Below are positions 26,265 through 35,058 of a stretch of DNA of 64,000 nucleotides, in pieces. How positions within the stretch are numbered: position 1 is the stretch's first letter; each line of letters begins with the position of its first letter. The translations under genes and the position numbers were made by a program. The notes under the pieces were generated by a model. It searched no databases. It had not been told where the DNA came from and saw only the letters and a program-made list of their open reading frames with translations. The stretch lies in the NCBI RefSeq assembly GCF_001590835.1, contig NZ_LTAQ01000001.1, forward strand, positions 1 to 64,000, written 5' to 3'. This stretch comes from Bacillus gaemokensis (GTDB lineage Bacteria; Bacillota; Bacilli; Bacillales; Bacillaceae_G).

Positions 26265-26429
26265 TTATTGAACCGATACTTGTATCAGTAACAATATCCC
26301 GGCATAGGTCGGATTTAATTCCTTTGCAAAATAAATTGCCATAAAAGAAAAGATCATCGAACCAATAACTCGACTCATAAAAAATATATAGATTCTTACT
26401 CGGATATTCGGATGCATATCCTTGAACAA
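26265..26429 (-). pseudogene. N-terminal remnant of an MFS transporter
   Basis: A TTG start at 26429 after GGAGGTG opens a 54-codon frame: MFKDMHPNIRVRIYIFFMSR, then VIGSMIFSFMAIYFAKELNP and TYAGILLLIQVSVQ, ending TAA at 26265. This is the first two helices of a drug-type major facilitator transporter; the other ~350 residues are missing. It diverges from the SgrR-type regulator gene, the usual arrangement for SgrR-MFS pairs. A longer frame through the same DNA (26445 to 26185) is not MFS-like. Confidence 0.72.
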
Positions 26430-26568
26430 TTAAATTCACCTCCATATTCAGTATGCTTTGTTCAAAAGTGGAAAAAAAGGTTATAATTCAATCATAAGCG
26501 TCCCCTTTTAATATACGTCTTGAATATATGAGATAAACTGCTTCAAACAATATCCAAGGAGTAATTAC

Positions 26569-28296
26569 ATGAAAAATCAAACCTATTTTCAAATGAGGGC
26601 TTATTTTTATTCAAGAGAAGAACATCAATCAGTTATGTTTAAGCTTAAAGAACTAGAGAGTTTGTGGTATTGCACACAAAAAAATGTTAAGAGAAAGCTC
26701 AAGCAATTTGCAAGTGAAGAAAAATTAATTTATATTCCTGGTAAAGGACGAGGCAACCCATCAAAAGTGGTATTTCATTGTTCATTCCAGCAGGAAGTAG
26801 AGACGGAGGTCCTTCAGTTAATACAATGCGATAAACTAGAAGACGTCATTTTATTATTACAACTTCCCATTCCAAAAACTTGGATAACGAATGTATCTAA
26901 AGAAGTTCAAACTCTCTTTGGTATACATGTATCCGAACACACAAAAGATTTACTAAGGACCATATATACTAGAAAGCTAACTACGCTCGATCCATTATAT
27001 ACATCCATTACCTTCGAGACGTTTTTAATTCATCAATTAGGTGATAGTTTAGTAACCTATGACAAGGAACGCGATTTACTTCAGCCACACTTAGCTCACA
27101 ACTGGGAAGGAGATAATGAGGACAAAATTTGGACTTTTCACTTAAGAAAGGGCGTACGGTTTCATAATGGACATGTATTGACGAGTGAAGATGTTAAGTA
27201 TACTTTTGAACGTTTCCGCACAACCCCCTCTTCACCCCACTATTGGTTTGTTGAGGGTATAGAAAAAATTGATTGTCTTTCCCCTTTCACTATTCGTTTC
27301 AAGCTTAACCGCTCAAATCCATTTTTCCCTAGATATGTAAGTTCACATAATCTTGCTATCTTACCAATGAATGAGCCATTTGATGAAAATAAGTGGATTG
27401 GAACGGGTCCCTTCCAAATTAAGAAACGGACTGGTACAATACTGGTCTTACAAGCATTTGATGATTATTTTTTAGCTAGACCTTTATTGGATGAAATAGA
27501 AATTTATCGTGTATCCCTTGATACAACTAACTCAATGTCCTATGAGATAGACAAAAAAGAAACCAGTATGCCCCACTTACATAAACAAGATATTGAAGTC
27601 GGCTTCCATTTTATAGCGTTCAATTTCAACCGAGATACTATAGTTCAAAATGCTTCATTTCGTGAAGCAATATACCACCTCATGGATGTGAAAAGATTAT
27701 GGGCTGATTTAGGACGTTCTAATCTTAAAGAATCATCCAGCTACTTTTTCTGGAAATCTAAACAACAGCAGAAAAATCCAGAACATATAAAGTTATTACT
27801 TAAAAAATCAGGATATAATGGGGAATTAATTACTGTATACACATTAGAAAAACAAAACTACATGGAGGACGCTAATTGGTTCAAAAAAGAAGCTATAAAA
27901 TTAGGTCTGCGACTAGACATTAAAACCTTCACATTGGAGGAATACTATGATCCATTTCTTGAAGACGCTGATCTATTGTTCATGGGGGAAGCCTCTTCAA
28001 CGGATTATCATTTATCTTTTATTGGTACATTTTTGAATAAAGCTTCAATCTTTAATCGCTTCTTATCACCAGTCCAATTAACTAATTTAAATGTTTACTT
28101 TGAAAAGATAAAACATGCAGGTAACAGAGAACATAGAGAATATTGGATAGAAGAAGCTGAGAGCTATATTCGAAAAGAAAACTTGTTCTTATTCTTATAT
28201 CATCCTATTAAAAATCGCACCTTCCATCCAATGATTAAAGATATTCACTTCGAATCATTCGGCTATGTAGATTTCAGGAAGCTGTGGATTAAATAG
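26569..28296 (+). CDS. SgrR-type regulator: winged-helix domain fused to a solute-binding domain
   Basis: 575 residues. Residues 1-115 form an SgrR-N DNA-binding domain (KELESLWYCTQKNVKRKLKQ, YIPGKGRGNPSKVVFHC). Residues ~150-560 are an ABC-type family-5 solute-binding fold without signal peptide (WTFHLRKGVRFHNGHVLTSE, DVKYTFERF, GTGPFQIKKR). Such proteins bind a ligand in the cytosol and control a neighbouring transporter. RBS AAGGAG. The divergent MFS gene it probably regulated is now only a fragment, so this regulator may be an orphan. Confidence 0.85.
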   Translation: MKNQTYFQMRAYFYSREEHQSVMFKLKELESLWYCTQKNVKRKLKQFASEEKLIYIPGKGRGNPSKVVFHCSFQQEVETEVLQLIQCDKLEDVILLLQLPIPKTWITNVSKEVQTLFGIHVSEHTKDLLRTIYTRKLTTLDPLYTSITFETFLIHQLGDSLVTYDKERDLLQPHLAHNWEGDNEDKIWTFHLRKGVRFHNGHVLTSEDVKYTFERFRTTPSSPHYWFVEGIEKIDCLSPFTIRFKLNRSNPFFPRYVSSHNLAILPMNEPFDENKWIGTGPFQIKKRTGTILVLQAFDDYFLARPLLDEIEIYRVSLDTTNSMSYEIDKKETSMPHLHKQDIEVGFHFIAFNFNRDTIVQNASFREAIYHLMDVKRLWADLGRSNLKESSSYFFWKSKQQQKNPEHIKLLLKKSGYNGELITVYTLEKQNYMEDANWFKKEAIKLGLRLDIKTFTLEEYYDPFLEDADLLFMGEASSTDYHLSFIGTFLNKASIFNRFLSPVQLTNLNVYFEKIKHAGNREHREYWIEEAESYIRKENLFLFLYHPIKNRTFHPMIKDIHFESFGYVDFRKLWIK

Positions 28297-28336
28297 TAGC
28301 GGTACGTCAACTTATAAGCTTTAACAATATTACAAA

Positions 28337-28372
28337 ATAAAAAGCATGACATAAAGATTGTCATGCTTTTCT
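28337..28372 (+). terminator. Intrinsic terminator of the SgrR-type gene
   Basis: AAAAGCATGAC and GTCATGCTTTT form an 11-bp perfect stem with a 9-nt loop. Confidence 0.88.
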
Positions 28373-28545
28373 AACCCCTATTTTGACAACCACCTGTCAA
28401 AAAGAAACAAAGTTCGCTACTAGCAAATTGTATAAGAACGGAATTCTTTGAATTAGTTGCACACTTTTTTATTTCAAGCAGAGATAAGGTAGCAAACTTA
28501 TTTGGGAATTATTTTTAAATTAACTTATCAGTATTTATAATGAGT

Positions 28546-28577
28546 TAAAAAAAGATCGTCTCTTTGACGATCCTTTT
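28546..28577 (-). terminator. Intrinsic terminator of the YfmQ-type gene
   Basis: GGATCGTC ... GACGATC stem followed by T7 on the minus strand. Confidence 0.88.
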
Positions 28578-28998
28578 AAACTACATCTCCCGTTACTAAT
28601 ATAGAACGGTTTTGAAGGCTTTTGGAACGCAGACTATACGCGACCACTTTCTTCTTGTACTGTTTGACTACATCAACGTGATCGTTGTAACTGTAAACCG
28701 AAAACCTCATATCGTTTTTCCCCCTCTTCGTCTCAATGATTACTGGAGTCCCACTGCTCTGCGGGGGAAAATAATACTTCTCTAAAAATATCGCTTCGTT
28801 AAAATGATCAATGATTTGAATTTTATCTTCACCTTCTAAGCGCTTTCCATCAATGGTTACGGTGACAGCCGTGTCGTTAAGTTGTGGGTGCAATTCAAAT
28901 TTACTGATAAAAGACTCCACAACAGAGGTTGGAAGACTTGACACTACTATTTTAAGACCACCGAAAAGAACTAACATAACTATAAACCAGGTCGTCAT
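28576..28998 (-). CDS. YfmQ-family protein
   Basis: 140 residues. One N-terminal hydrophobic segment (TTWFIVMLVLFGGLKIVVSS) acts as a membrane anchor or uncleaved signal, then a soluble domain with IDGKRLEGEDKIQIIDHFNE and FLEKYYFPP. This resembles B. subtilis YfmQ, a family of unknown function. RBS ACGGAGATG. Single gene with its own terminator. Confidence 0.72.
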   Translation of the reverse strand: MTTWFIVMLVLFGGLKIVVSSLPTSVVESFISKFELHPQLNDTAVTVTIDGKRLEGEDKIQIIDHFNEAIFLEKYYFPPQSSGTPVIIETKRGKNDMRFSVYSYNDHVDVVKQYKKKVVAYSLRSKSLQNRSILVTGDVV

Positions 28999-29225
28999 AT
29001 TTTATCATCTCCGTTACATTCTAAATTCATATTATCATCGGACAGTCAGTTGATTTTTTGTACATTTTTCCATACCAATCACATACTTTAATGAGAGTAA
29101 TAGTATCTATATGTCCAAAAATCAGAATTCAATTGTCAGACTATCCAAAACAAAAGTCTCATTCCTTACGGTACGAATATACTTATGAATAATCCTGTTA
29201 TTTTACTTTGTTATATACATTACGA

Positions 29226-30656
29226 TCAAATGCTGTTTAAAGTCTCCACAAATCTTGTAATTCCTACATGAATGAGGTTCGTGTCAGCTCTTCCAAAAGT
29301 AAAGCGTACGTACTCTTTTTTCGAACCCAAAACACTTCCTGGAACAAAAGCTACACCATTTTGTATAGATCTTCCTAATAAATGATGTTCATTAATTGAG
29401 TCCTGCACCTTACACCATAAATGGATTCCACCTTCTGGAACAAGAAATTCAACCCGATCACCTAAAAGTTCACCAAGACTTGTGATTAATTGATTCCTTC
29501 TCTGTTTAAGTTGTTTACGAAGCATAGAGATATGTGCATGAAAATTTTCTGATTCTAAAAATTGATTTGCTATCCATTGAGGAAAGACACTATGTCCAAA
29601 ATCTACTTGCTGCTTTGCATCTGCTAAACGTTCAATGACTCGCGGAGGACCAATAACCCACCCAATTCGCAATCCAGATGCTACGATTTTCGATAATGAA
29701 CTAATATATAGAACATTTCCATTAGGATCCATGGATTTTAAGGTTGGATTTACTTCTCCATTAAAAGAAGTTAAGCTATAAGGGTCATCTTCCACAATTG
29801 GTATACCAAATTCAGATGACAATTCCAAAATCTTTTTACGACGTGACAATGAAAGGACCGTTCCGGTTGGATTTTGATAATCCGGATTTAGAAATACCAT
29901 TCGAATTCGGTGCTTTCTGTGTAAATCTATCAGATCATCCGGATTCATGCCATGTTGATCCACAGGTAAATGGAATATTTTTAACCCCGCAGATTTGAAC
30001 ATCGGAAGTGAAAAACAATAAGATGGATCCTCAATAGCAATCGCATCTCCCGGCTTAAGCAAGCATTGAACAATAAGATTAAGGGCTTGTTGCGCTCCAG
30101 ATGTAATTAAAATAGAACGCGGATCAGTATCTATGTTTTTATATGTCTCAACATGTGAAGAAATTGTTTTCCTTAACATTTCATTTCCTTGTGGATGATC
30201 ATAACCCAGATGTCCTGTAAATATTTGTTCTGAGAGGATGGTACGAAACTGGTCGGTTGGAAACAAATCTGGTGATAGTTCACCACTAGCCAAATTAATC
30301 AAATCATCCTTCTGAGTTTCAGTTCGAATTTGTTGAACCAGTGGCAAGTTCGGGAGAAATGAACCATCTTCTACATACCTACCCCAGTTTGGGATACGCT
30401 TACGCGATACCCCCCATATATCTGTGTTTACACGCGTTCCACTTCCTTTTGTTCGCTCTACTACCCCAAGTGATTTCAGTTCCTCGTATGCCGCTACTAT
30501 CGTACTACGATTAACTTGCAACTCTTTTGCCAAAGTACGTTCCGAAGGTAACATACTATCTGAAGAAAATTCTCCCGAAGAAATCCCCCGTTCTATATAG
30601 TCAGCAATTTGTTTGTAGACCGGCGTCTTATCTGCACGATTGGGTTTCCATTCCAT
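29226..30656 (-). CDS. MocR/GntR-type PLP-dependent transcriptional regulator
   Basis: 476 residues. An N-terminal GntR winged helix (GEFSSDSMLPSERTLAKELQ, VNRSTIVAAYEEL) is joined to a fold-type I aminotransferase domain. The PLP lysine is in YISSLSKIVASGLRIGWV, with NPDYQNPTGTVLS and the Asp of IVEDDPYS. Such regulators sense PLP or an amino compound; examples are PdxR and GabR. The target is probably divergent, but the 400 bp to the right hold no intact gene. RBS GGAGGGGGG. Confidence 0.9.
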   Translation of the reverse strand: MEWKPNRADKTPVYKQIADYIERGISSGEFSSDSMLPSERTLAKELQVNRSTIVAAYEELKSLGVVERTKGSGTRVNTDIWGVSRKRIPNWGRYVEDGSFLPNLPLVQQIRTETQKDDLINLASGELSPDLFPTDQFRTILSEQIFTGHLGYDHPQGNEMLRKTISSHVETYKNIDTDPRSILITSGAQQALNLIVQCLLKPGDAIAIEDPSYCFSLPMFKSAGLKIFHLPVDQHGMNPDDLIDLHRKHRIRMVFLNPDYQNPTGTVLSLSRRKKILELSSEFGIPIVEDDPYSLTSFNGEVNPTLKSMDPNGNVLYISSLSKIVASGLRIGWVIGPPRVIERLADAKQQVDFGHSVFPQWIANQFLESENFHAHISMLRKQLKQRRNQLITSLGELLGDRVEFLVPEGGIHLWCKVQDSINEHHLLGRSIQNGVAFVPGSVLGSKKEYVRFTFGRADTNLIHVGITRFVETLNSI

Positions 30657-31059
30657 CTATTCCCCCCTCCCTCTTATCATCAGTTTTTTTCACTTGAAAT
30701 AAAATTCAGATGTTAACTTCTGTTTGCAATATACTAAGTACTTCCATAAGAAAAACGATAAAGTTGATAAGAAAGTTAGTTTGAGAGTATTACCTTTTTA
30801 AATTTAACATAGTTTGCCCCGTTCATCCTCAGCTATGAAGATATCTATTAATTCTACAACGTGAATAGTAGTAACTAAGCATACATACAAAGCAAATTCC
30901 CGCTCCTGCCACACATTCACATACTTGAGGAATAAGACTTCTTTACGTTTTCATGAAAAGATAATACATCTTTCCATTCTTATCATAAAGAATCATTCTA
31001 TGAAATAAACAGCCAATTGTATATTATTTTGACCAACCACTTCTCCAAAAATGGAAAAA
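30657..31059. other. Intergenic stretch, 403 bp
   Basis: A MocR regulator normally faces a divergent target gene, but here the plus strand is non-coding. I see no hairpin, repeat or supported gene. It may be scar tissue from a lost target gene. Confidence 0.4.
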
Positions 31060-31254
31060 TTACAATACAGCAATCGCATACCACGTAACTCCTATAAGAA
31101 GGCTTAATAGAAGTAAGACATAAATAGCAGACAAGTTAGTCACATTCTGCTTCGTAGACTTACTATAATTTTCCTCAACGTTTCTTGCCACTAATACCGT
31201 TCCCAAGAGTGATACAATTACAATAATAATGACTAATGGAATTGCAAATTTCAT
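31060..31254 (-). CDS. Small two-helix membrane protein
   Basis: 64 residues. Helices AIPLVIIIVIVSLLGTVLVA and AIYVLLLLSLLIGVTWYAIA flank a short polar loop (RNVEENYSKSTKQNVTN). A strong RBS (GAGAGGAGAAAG) precedes the ATG. Not a family I recognise. Confidence 0.65.
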   Translation of the reverse strand: MKFAIPLVIIIVIVSLLGTVLVARNVEENYSKSTKQNVTNLSAIYVLLLLSLLIGVTWYAIAVL

Positions 31255-31706
31255 TAGCTTTCTCCTCTCTAAAACCAGTCTATTTGAACAGAAAATCTAA
31301 TCGTTAAACTTAAAATCCCCGAATGAGAACATTTGTCTAGACTAGGAATTCCATAATAACTACGTGAAGCATGTATATACAAAACACCATCTATACTTAA
31401 AAACTCAACTAAGATACTTAAAGAATACTCCCTTTATCTTTTATAATAAGGGATATTTATTAAAAAAGGACCATCCACTTTCACGACTTTTTCCTCATCC
31501 ACTTTACGAGTAACAATGGTGATTTTAAGTAATTGCTATCACTAAAAAATAAAAAGAACAATACAAAAAGCAAACAACCTACTGAGTCTTTCTCATCGGT
31601 TGTTTGCTTTATATTAGCACTATGAAACATTCGGTTGTCTTGAAACCTCATCAAAAATTCTTAATATTATTGTCCAAGTAGAAAAACGATAACAAAACAA
31701 AATGAA
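31255..31706. other. Intergenic stretch, 452 bp
   Basis: Contains the permease terminator (31564-31613). On the minus strand, about 31545 to 31440, a 33-codon open frame ends VDEEKVVKVDGPFLINIPYY plus KR and stop; it has no start codon and follows in-frame stops, so it may be the tail of a lost gene. Nothing else is supported. Confidence 0.4.
31564..31613 (-). terminator. Intrinsic terminator of the permease
   Basis: AAAGCAAACAACC and GGTTGTTTGCTTT form a 13-bp perfect stem with an 18-nt loop, followed by T residues on the minus strand. Confidence 0.88.
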
Positions 31707-33098
31707 TTATCGGTTAGTCACTTCATTCTCTGTTTGAACATCTACTGGAACACGTTTACCTATTCCAAAAGCATAAAAACTAATGACAACGATAGCCAGG
31801 AAAACAACTCCTACAATAAGTGAGATCCGTGTATCTTCATTAAACCACATACCGATTAATACCATAATTAAAAAGGCAATCGTTACATAGTTTGTAACAG
31901 GCGCAAAGGGCATTTTGAAAGGATGATTGTCCATTTCAGCTCCTTTTTCTTTTCTGAATCGAATTTGACTAATCAGAATGACAAACCACGGAACCATACC
32001 AGGAAGTACACTTGCACTGTATACATACACGAATAAGTTTTTTGGTGCAATATAACTTAAAATCACGCCAATCGCTAAACCAATTAACACACCAATCGTA
32101 CCGAATAAAGGCACACCGTTACGGGAAATTTTTGCAAAGTATTTTGGTGCTTGTCCATTTATTCCTAATGTATAAAGCATACGGCCAGCACTGTAAATAC
32201 CACTGTTACAGCCAGACATTGCAGCTGTGATTACGACAAAGTTAATCAGTCCAGCTGCTGCTGTAATCCCAATTTTCGCAAAAGTTGCAACAAACGGGCT
32301 ACCAATTGAATTTAGTTGATCCCAAGGGTAAACAGTTACAATAACAAAAATTGCACCAATATAGAAGATTAAAATACGCCAAATCGTACTTTGAATTGCT
32401 TTCGTTAACGTTTTTTTCGGGTCTTTTGCTTCCCCAGCTGTAATCCCAATTAATTCGACACCTTGATAAGCCCCAACAACTAGTGATAAAGCAAAGAAGA
32501 ACCCTGACCAGCCACCCGTAAAGAAGCCACCATTTTCCCAAAGGTTAGATAATCCGATTGCCTCTCCACCGTTACCAAGTCCGAAGAAAATAAGGCCAAA
32601 CCCCGCAATAATCATTAAAACAATCGTAACGATTTTAATCATCGCAAACCAAAATTCAAATTCACCAAAAGATTTAACAGAAATTAAGTTCGCTGCACCA
32701 AGAATCACCATTGTAACGATACCTGGCACCCAAGCAGGCAGATCTGGGAACCAGTACTGCATATATGCCCCAACTGCTATAATTTCTGACATTCCAACGA
32801 TTACCCACTGGAACCAGTTACTCCATGCCGTCATATACCCTGCTAATGGATGTATATACTTATGACCAAATGTCGCAAATGAACCTGTACCTGGCTCTAC
32901 ATACAACATTTCTCCCATTGCACGCATAATGAAAAATATAAAAATCCCTGCAATTGCATAAGCAAGCATTACGGACGGTCCTGTCCATTGAATCGTGCTG
33001 GCTGAACCCATAAATAAACCAACACCAATTGTACCGCCCAAAGCAATCATCTGAATATGACGCGCTTCCAAGCCCCTCTTTAGTTCTTTGTTTTCCAC
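31707..33098 (-). CDS. Amino acid permease (APC superfamily, YtnA/AapA/GabP-like)
   Basis: 463 residues from a GTG at 33098, 7 bp after AGAGGGGG; a longer frame to 33167 has no RBS. About 12 membrane segments. Landmarks are [39 protein letters not shown] and [17 protein letters not shown]. It is a proton-driven amino acid uptake protein of the cytoplasmic membrane; alanine, serine, glycine or proline are plausible but not determinable. It differs from the permease at 2064 in detail. Confidence 0.85.
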   Translation of the reverse strand: MENKELKRGLEARHIQMIALGGTIGVGLFMGSASTIQWTGPSVMLAYAIAGIFIFFIMRAMGEMLYVEPGTGSFATFGHKYIHPLAGYMTAWSNWFQWVIVGMSEIIAVGAYMQYWFPDLPAWVPGIVTMVILGAANLISVKSFGEFEFWFAMIKIVTIVLMIIAGFGLIFFGLGNGGEAIGLSNLWENGGFFTGGWSGFFFALSLVVGAYQGVELIGITAGEAKDPKKTLTKAIQSTIWRILIFYIGAIFVIVTVYPWDQLNSIGSPFVATFAKIGITAAAGLINFVVITAAMSGCNSGIYSAGRMLYTLGINGQAPKYFAKISRNGVPLFGTIGVLIGLAIGVILSYIAPKNLFVYVYSASVLPGMVPWFVILISQIRFRKEKGAEMDNHPFKMPFAPVTNYVTIAFLIMVLIGMWFNEDTRISLIVGVVFLAIVVISFYAFGIGKRVPVDVQTENEVTNR

Positions 33099-33478
33099 TT
33101 CATTTCCCCCTCTTATGCTATTAAATCTCAAGCTGAACACTATAATACAATTTCTATTAGGTATCAAAATGATGAAGAAAGCGTCACTTTTTTCTTTCTC
33201 TTAAAAGTTGCCTCTAAAATCATTCCTAACAATTAGAAAAAATCCCCTATCTTCCTTTCATTATAAAATTACAAAATTACTTATTTTATAATAATTGATT
33301 TGTCTGAAAAATACAATTACTTTTCCTGGAAATTAATATATATATAAATTAAATACAAATAATAACTATATTAGAAACAAAAAACATCACTTCAATATAA
33401 TTGAAATGATGTTAAAATGATCTAAAAATACTTCATAACTGCAGAAAACCTAGATGAATGATCATTTTTGATTGAATC
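33099..33478. other. Intergenic stretch, 380 bp
   Basis: Leader and promoter region of the permease, followed by a hairpin at 33383-33418. No T-box or other riboswitch signature is visible. Confidence 0.45.
33383..33418 (-). terminator. Intrinsic terminator-like hairpin
   Basis: AACATCA-TTCAAT and ATTGAA-TGATGTT pair with one opposed base (A/C) and a 3-nt loop; T6 follows on the minus strand. It lies 290 bp past the small frameshifted frame at 33706. Confidence 0.65.
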
Positions 33479-33633
33479 TAAGGTTAAACATCGGCAGTGC
33501 AACAGGTTCAATTGTTTCAACCAATATTTACGCAAACTATGGATGGAATGGAGTATGTCTATTAGGTGCATCTGTCAGCGCTTTTGCCCTTTTATTTTGG
33601 GCAATAACCTTCCATGTGACAGATTTAAATTAG
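33479..33633 (+). pseudogene. C-terminal remnant of an MFS transporter
   Basis: The plus strand encodes RLNIGSATGSIVSTNIYANY, GWNGVCLLGASVSAFALLFW and AITFHVTDLN followed by TAG at 33631. This is the last two helices of a major facilitator transporter (GSATGS in helix 11, the GWNG loop). An in-frame TGA lies just upstream and the rest of the gene is gone. Confidence 0.72.
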
Positions 33634-33705
33634 AGGAAAATAAGACCGATTTTTATGTTAGTTTAAAATTTAGTCAAATTGATACCGCGCTCTGCAAAAA
33701 TAAAG

Positions 33706-33854
33706 TTATTTACTTTTAATAGCAATAATCTGAATTCTCCCATTGACAAATGCGGTTGATTCTAAAGATTGTTCTTTATTTACTATTACGAACTCACTTA
33801 TATTTGAACCCAGAATATGTGATAAAAAAGAACTTCACTAAATTTTCCATTCAA
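33706..33854 (-). pseudogene. Small unknown protein, split by a one-base frameshift
   Basis: A TTG at 33854 six bases after GGGTG opens LNGKFSEVLF; a second frame carries LSHILGSNISEFVIVNKEQS, then LESTAFVNGRIQIIAIKSK and TAA. Adding one base to the A6 run at 33824-33829 joins them into a 49-residue protein. The remaining length (149 nt) is one short of a whole number of codons. The family is not recognised; coding nature is inferred from residue composition, and the call is tentative. Confidence 0.35.
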
Positions 33855-33924
33855 CAATTACACCCGATTGTAATGTAAAGTTGGATTAAATCAACTCTAT
33901 TGACTTTAATATAAGAGCAAATAG

Positions 33925-33970
33925 AAAGAGCATGTTTTGAAAAAAGATTGTTCAAAACATGCTCTTATTT
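33925..33970 (+). terminator. Strong hairpin, terminator-like
   Basis: AAGAGCATGTTTTGAA and TTCAAAACATGCTCTT form a 16-bp perfect stem with a 9-nt loop and a T-run. No gene upstream on the plus strand explains it, so it may end a short untranslated transcript or a lost gene. Confidence 0.65.
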
Positions 33971-34024
33971 AATATACTGATTAACTTCTTTATGAAAAAG
34001 TTTAATTATTTTTCCTTTCCTCTT

Positions 34025-34094
34025 GTTTCACTAACGCACCCGTTAGTTGAACAAAAGTGTACCTTTCAGCAAAAAGCCAAAGGGTACACTTTTG
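34025..34094. repeat. Adjacent palindrome and hairpin
   Basis: GTTTCACTAACG-CACC-CGTTAGTTGAAC is a near-perfect 12-bp inverted repeat. It is followed by AAAAGTGTACC...GGGTACACTTTT, a second long stem. CTAACGGGTG motifs also occur in the repeat at 6336. This looks like a small mobile-type repeat or a terminator pair rather than gene sequence. Confidence 0.45.
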
Positions 34095-34268
34095 TGTACA
34101 GTATTTTTCTTTTCTTAGCCGGTAATGCGTAAGCCTGTTACACGTTAGTTTGCTTATACTCTACAAATCACTTTTTTGTTTTTTTCCATTTTAAATTATT
34201 TGATTGTTACCTGCGATCTAAAAAGGAGTTCGAATGAACGCAAAGCGAGGTAATATCTTAAAGTTTGA

Positions 34269-34933
34269 TTAATTTATTTTCTTATCGAACGACTTGTGCG
34301 AGCCGTCACAGTTGGGCTGCTTTTGAGATAGTCCACAAGTGCAATCATTTAATCCCTTTCCATTGAGAATTTGCTGCATACATTTTTCAACCCTTGACTC
34401 TCGAGTTTTGGATTGTTTGGCTTTAGAAAAATAAAGAATGTATTCTCTTTGTCGTCCCGGCGTCAATGCTTCAAAAGCAGTTTTCAAGGCAGGGATTTCA
34501 TCGAATTTATTTTGAAATTCTTCAGGAATCATGAATTCTGTATTCTTTTTAAAATTCACTTCCAAACCAGCTCTTTCAACTTCAATAGCTTCATAAATAT
34601 AGGCTTTTAAGATGGTTTCCATTTCAACTATTTCTTGAACATTGGTGAACCGAATCTGGCACGCCGCCTGTACATTCTCCGTTTGTTGGATTAGAGTCCC
34701 ATGGGCATCCTGTAACAAGGAAACTTTGTGAAACAGAAGCGCACAATATTCTTTAAATCCATGTATTAAAACTATATTTTTTTCTCAAACGTGTAACAAG
34801 GATGCATCCACTTAAATTCTTCAGTCAGCTCACAGTCAAGAACGATATTTCTCAACTTCTCAAATTCTTCTTTCCACTTTTTGGTTTTACTTAAAAATTC
34901 ATCAACCTTAGGATTCATTCTACTATTTGTCAT
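34269..34933 (-). pseudogene. YdeI/OmdA-type (DUF1801) protein fused to a CDGSH iron-sulfur domain, frameshifted
   Basis: The ATG at 34933 follows GGGGTG. The N-terminal part (NPKVDEFLSKTKKWKEEFEK) is a DUF1801 start and stops at FEKKI. The second frame continues FKEYCALLFHKVSLLQDAHG with the YdeI/OmdA C-terminal region (ALTPGRQREYILYFSKAKQ). The last ~25 residues are a CDGSH 2Fe-2S site, CTCGLSQKQPNCDGSH, matching C-x-C-x2-S-x3-P-x-C-D-G-S-H exactly. One more base in the run of seven T (plus strand 34777-34783) would restore one frame of about 221 residues. The function of such fusions is unknown. Confidence 0.8.
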
Positions 34934-34954
34934 CAAGGAACACCCCTTTTCAAA

Positions 34955-35058
34955 TTTCCGATCAGTTGACATTCAAGAATGATCATTCTCAATTTCTCTA
35001 ATTCTTGCTGTCACTTTTTAGCTTTACTTGAATATTCATCAACCTTGAATCATTTTCC
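34955..35058 (-). pseudogene. Decayed second copy of the DUF1801 N-terminus
   Basis: DNA right of the YdeI-type gene aligns with that gene's first ~35 codons: KVDEYSSKAKK, a TGA where the other has Trp, then QQELEKLRMIILECQLIG. AAGGTTGATGAAT and TTGAGAA stretches are identical. It is the stub of a tandem duplicate whose 3' part is gone; the gene at 34933 starts inside its tail. Confidence 0.7.

Larger units (their letters stand above)
33855..34268. other. Intergenic stretch, 414 bp, with three inverted repeats
   Basis: Contains a TTGACT-like promoter trace near 33898, a strong hairpin (33925-33970), the palindrome CACTAACG-CACC-CGTTAGT (34025-34052) and a second hairpin (34053-34094). No coding region is supported. 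Confidence 0.5.

Noticed and set aside
26185-26445. 86-codon minus frame starting at an ATG within GGAGGTG
   Set aside because: Its ATG overlaps the RBS of the TTG-started MFS fragment, and its translation is not protein-like; the MFS remnant explains the region better.
33099-33478. T-box or other riboswitch upstream of the amino acid permease
   Set aside because: No AGGGTGGNACCGCG-like sequence or antiterminator arrangement is present.
33468-33719. 83-codon plus frame
   Set aside because: It is an alternative frame over the MFS C-terminal fragment and beyond; Cys/Arg-rich, no RBS.
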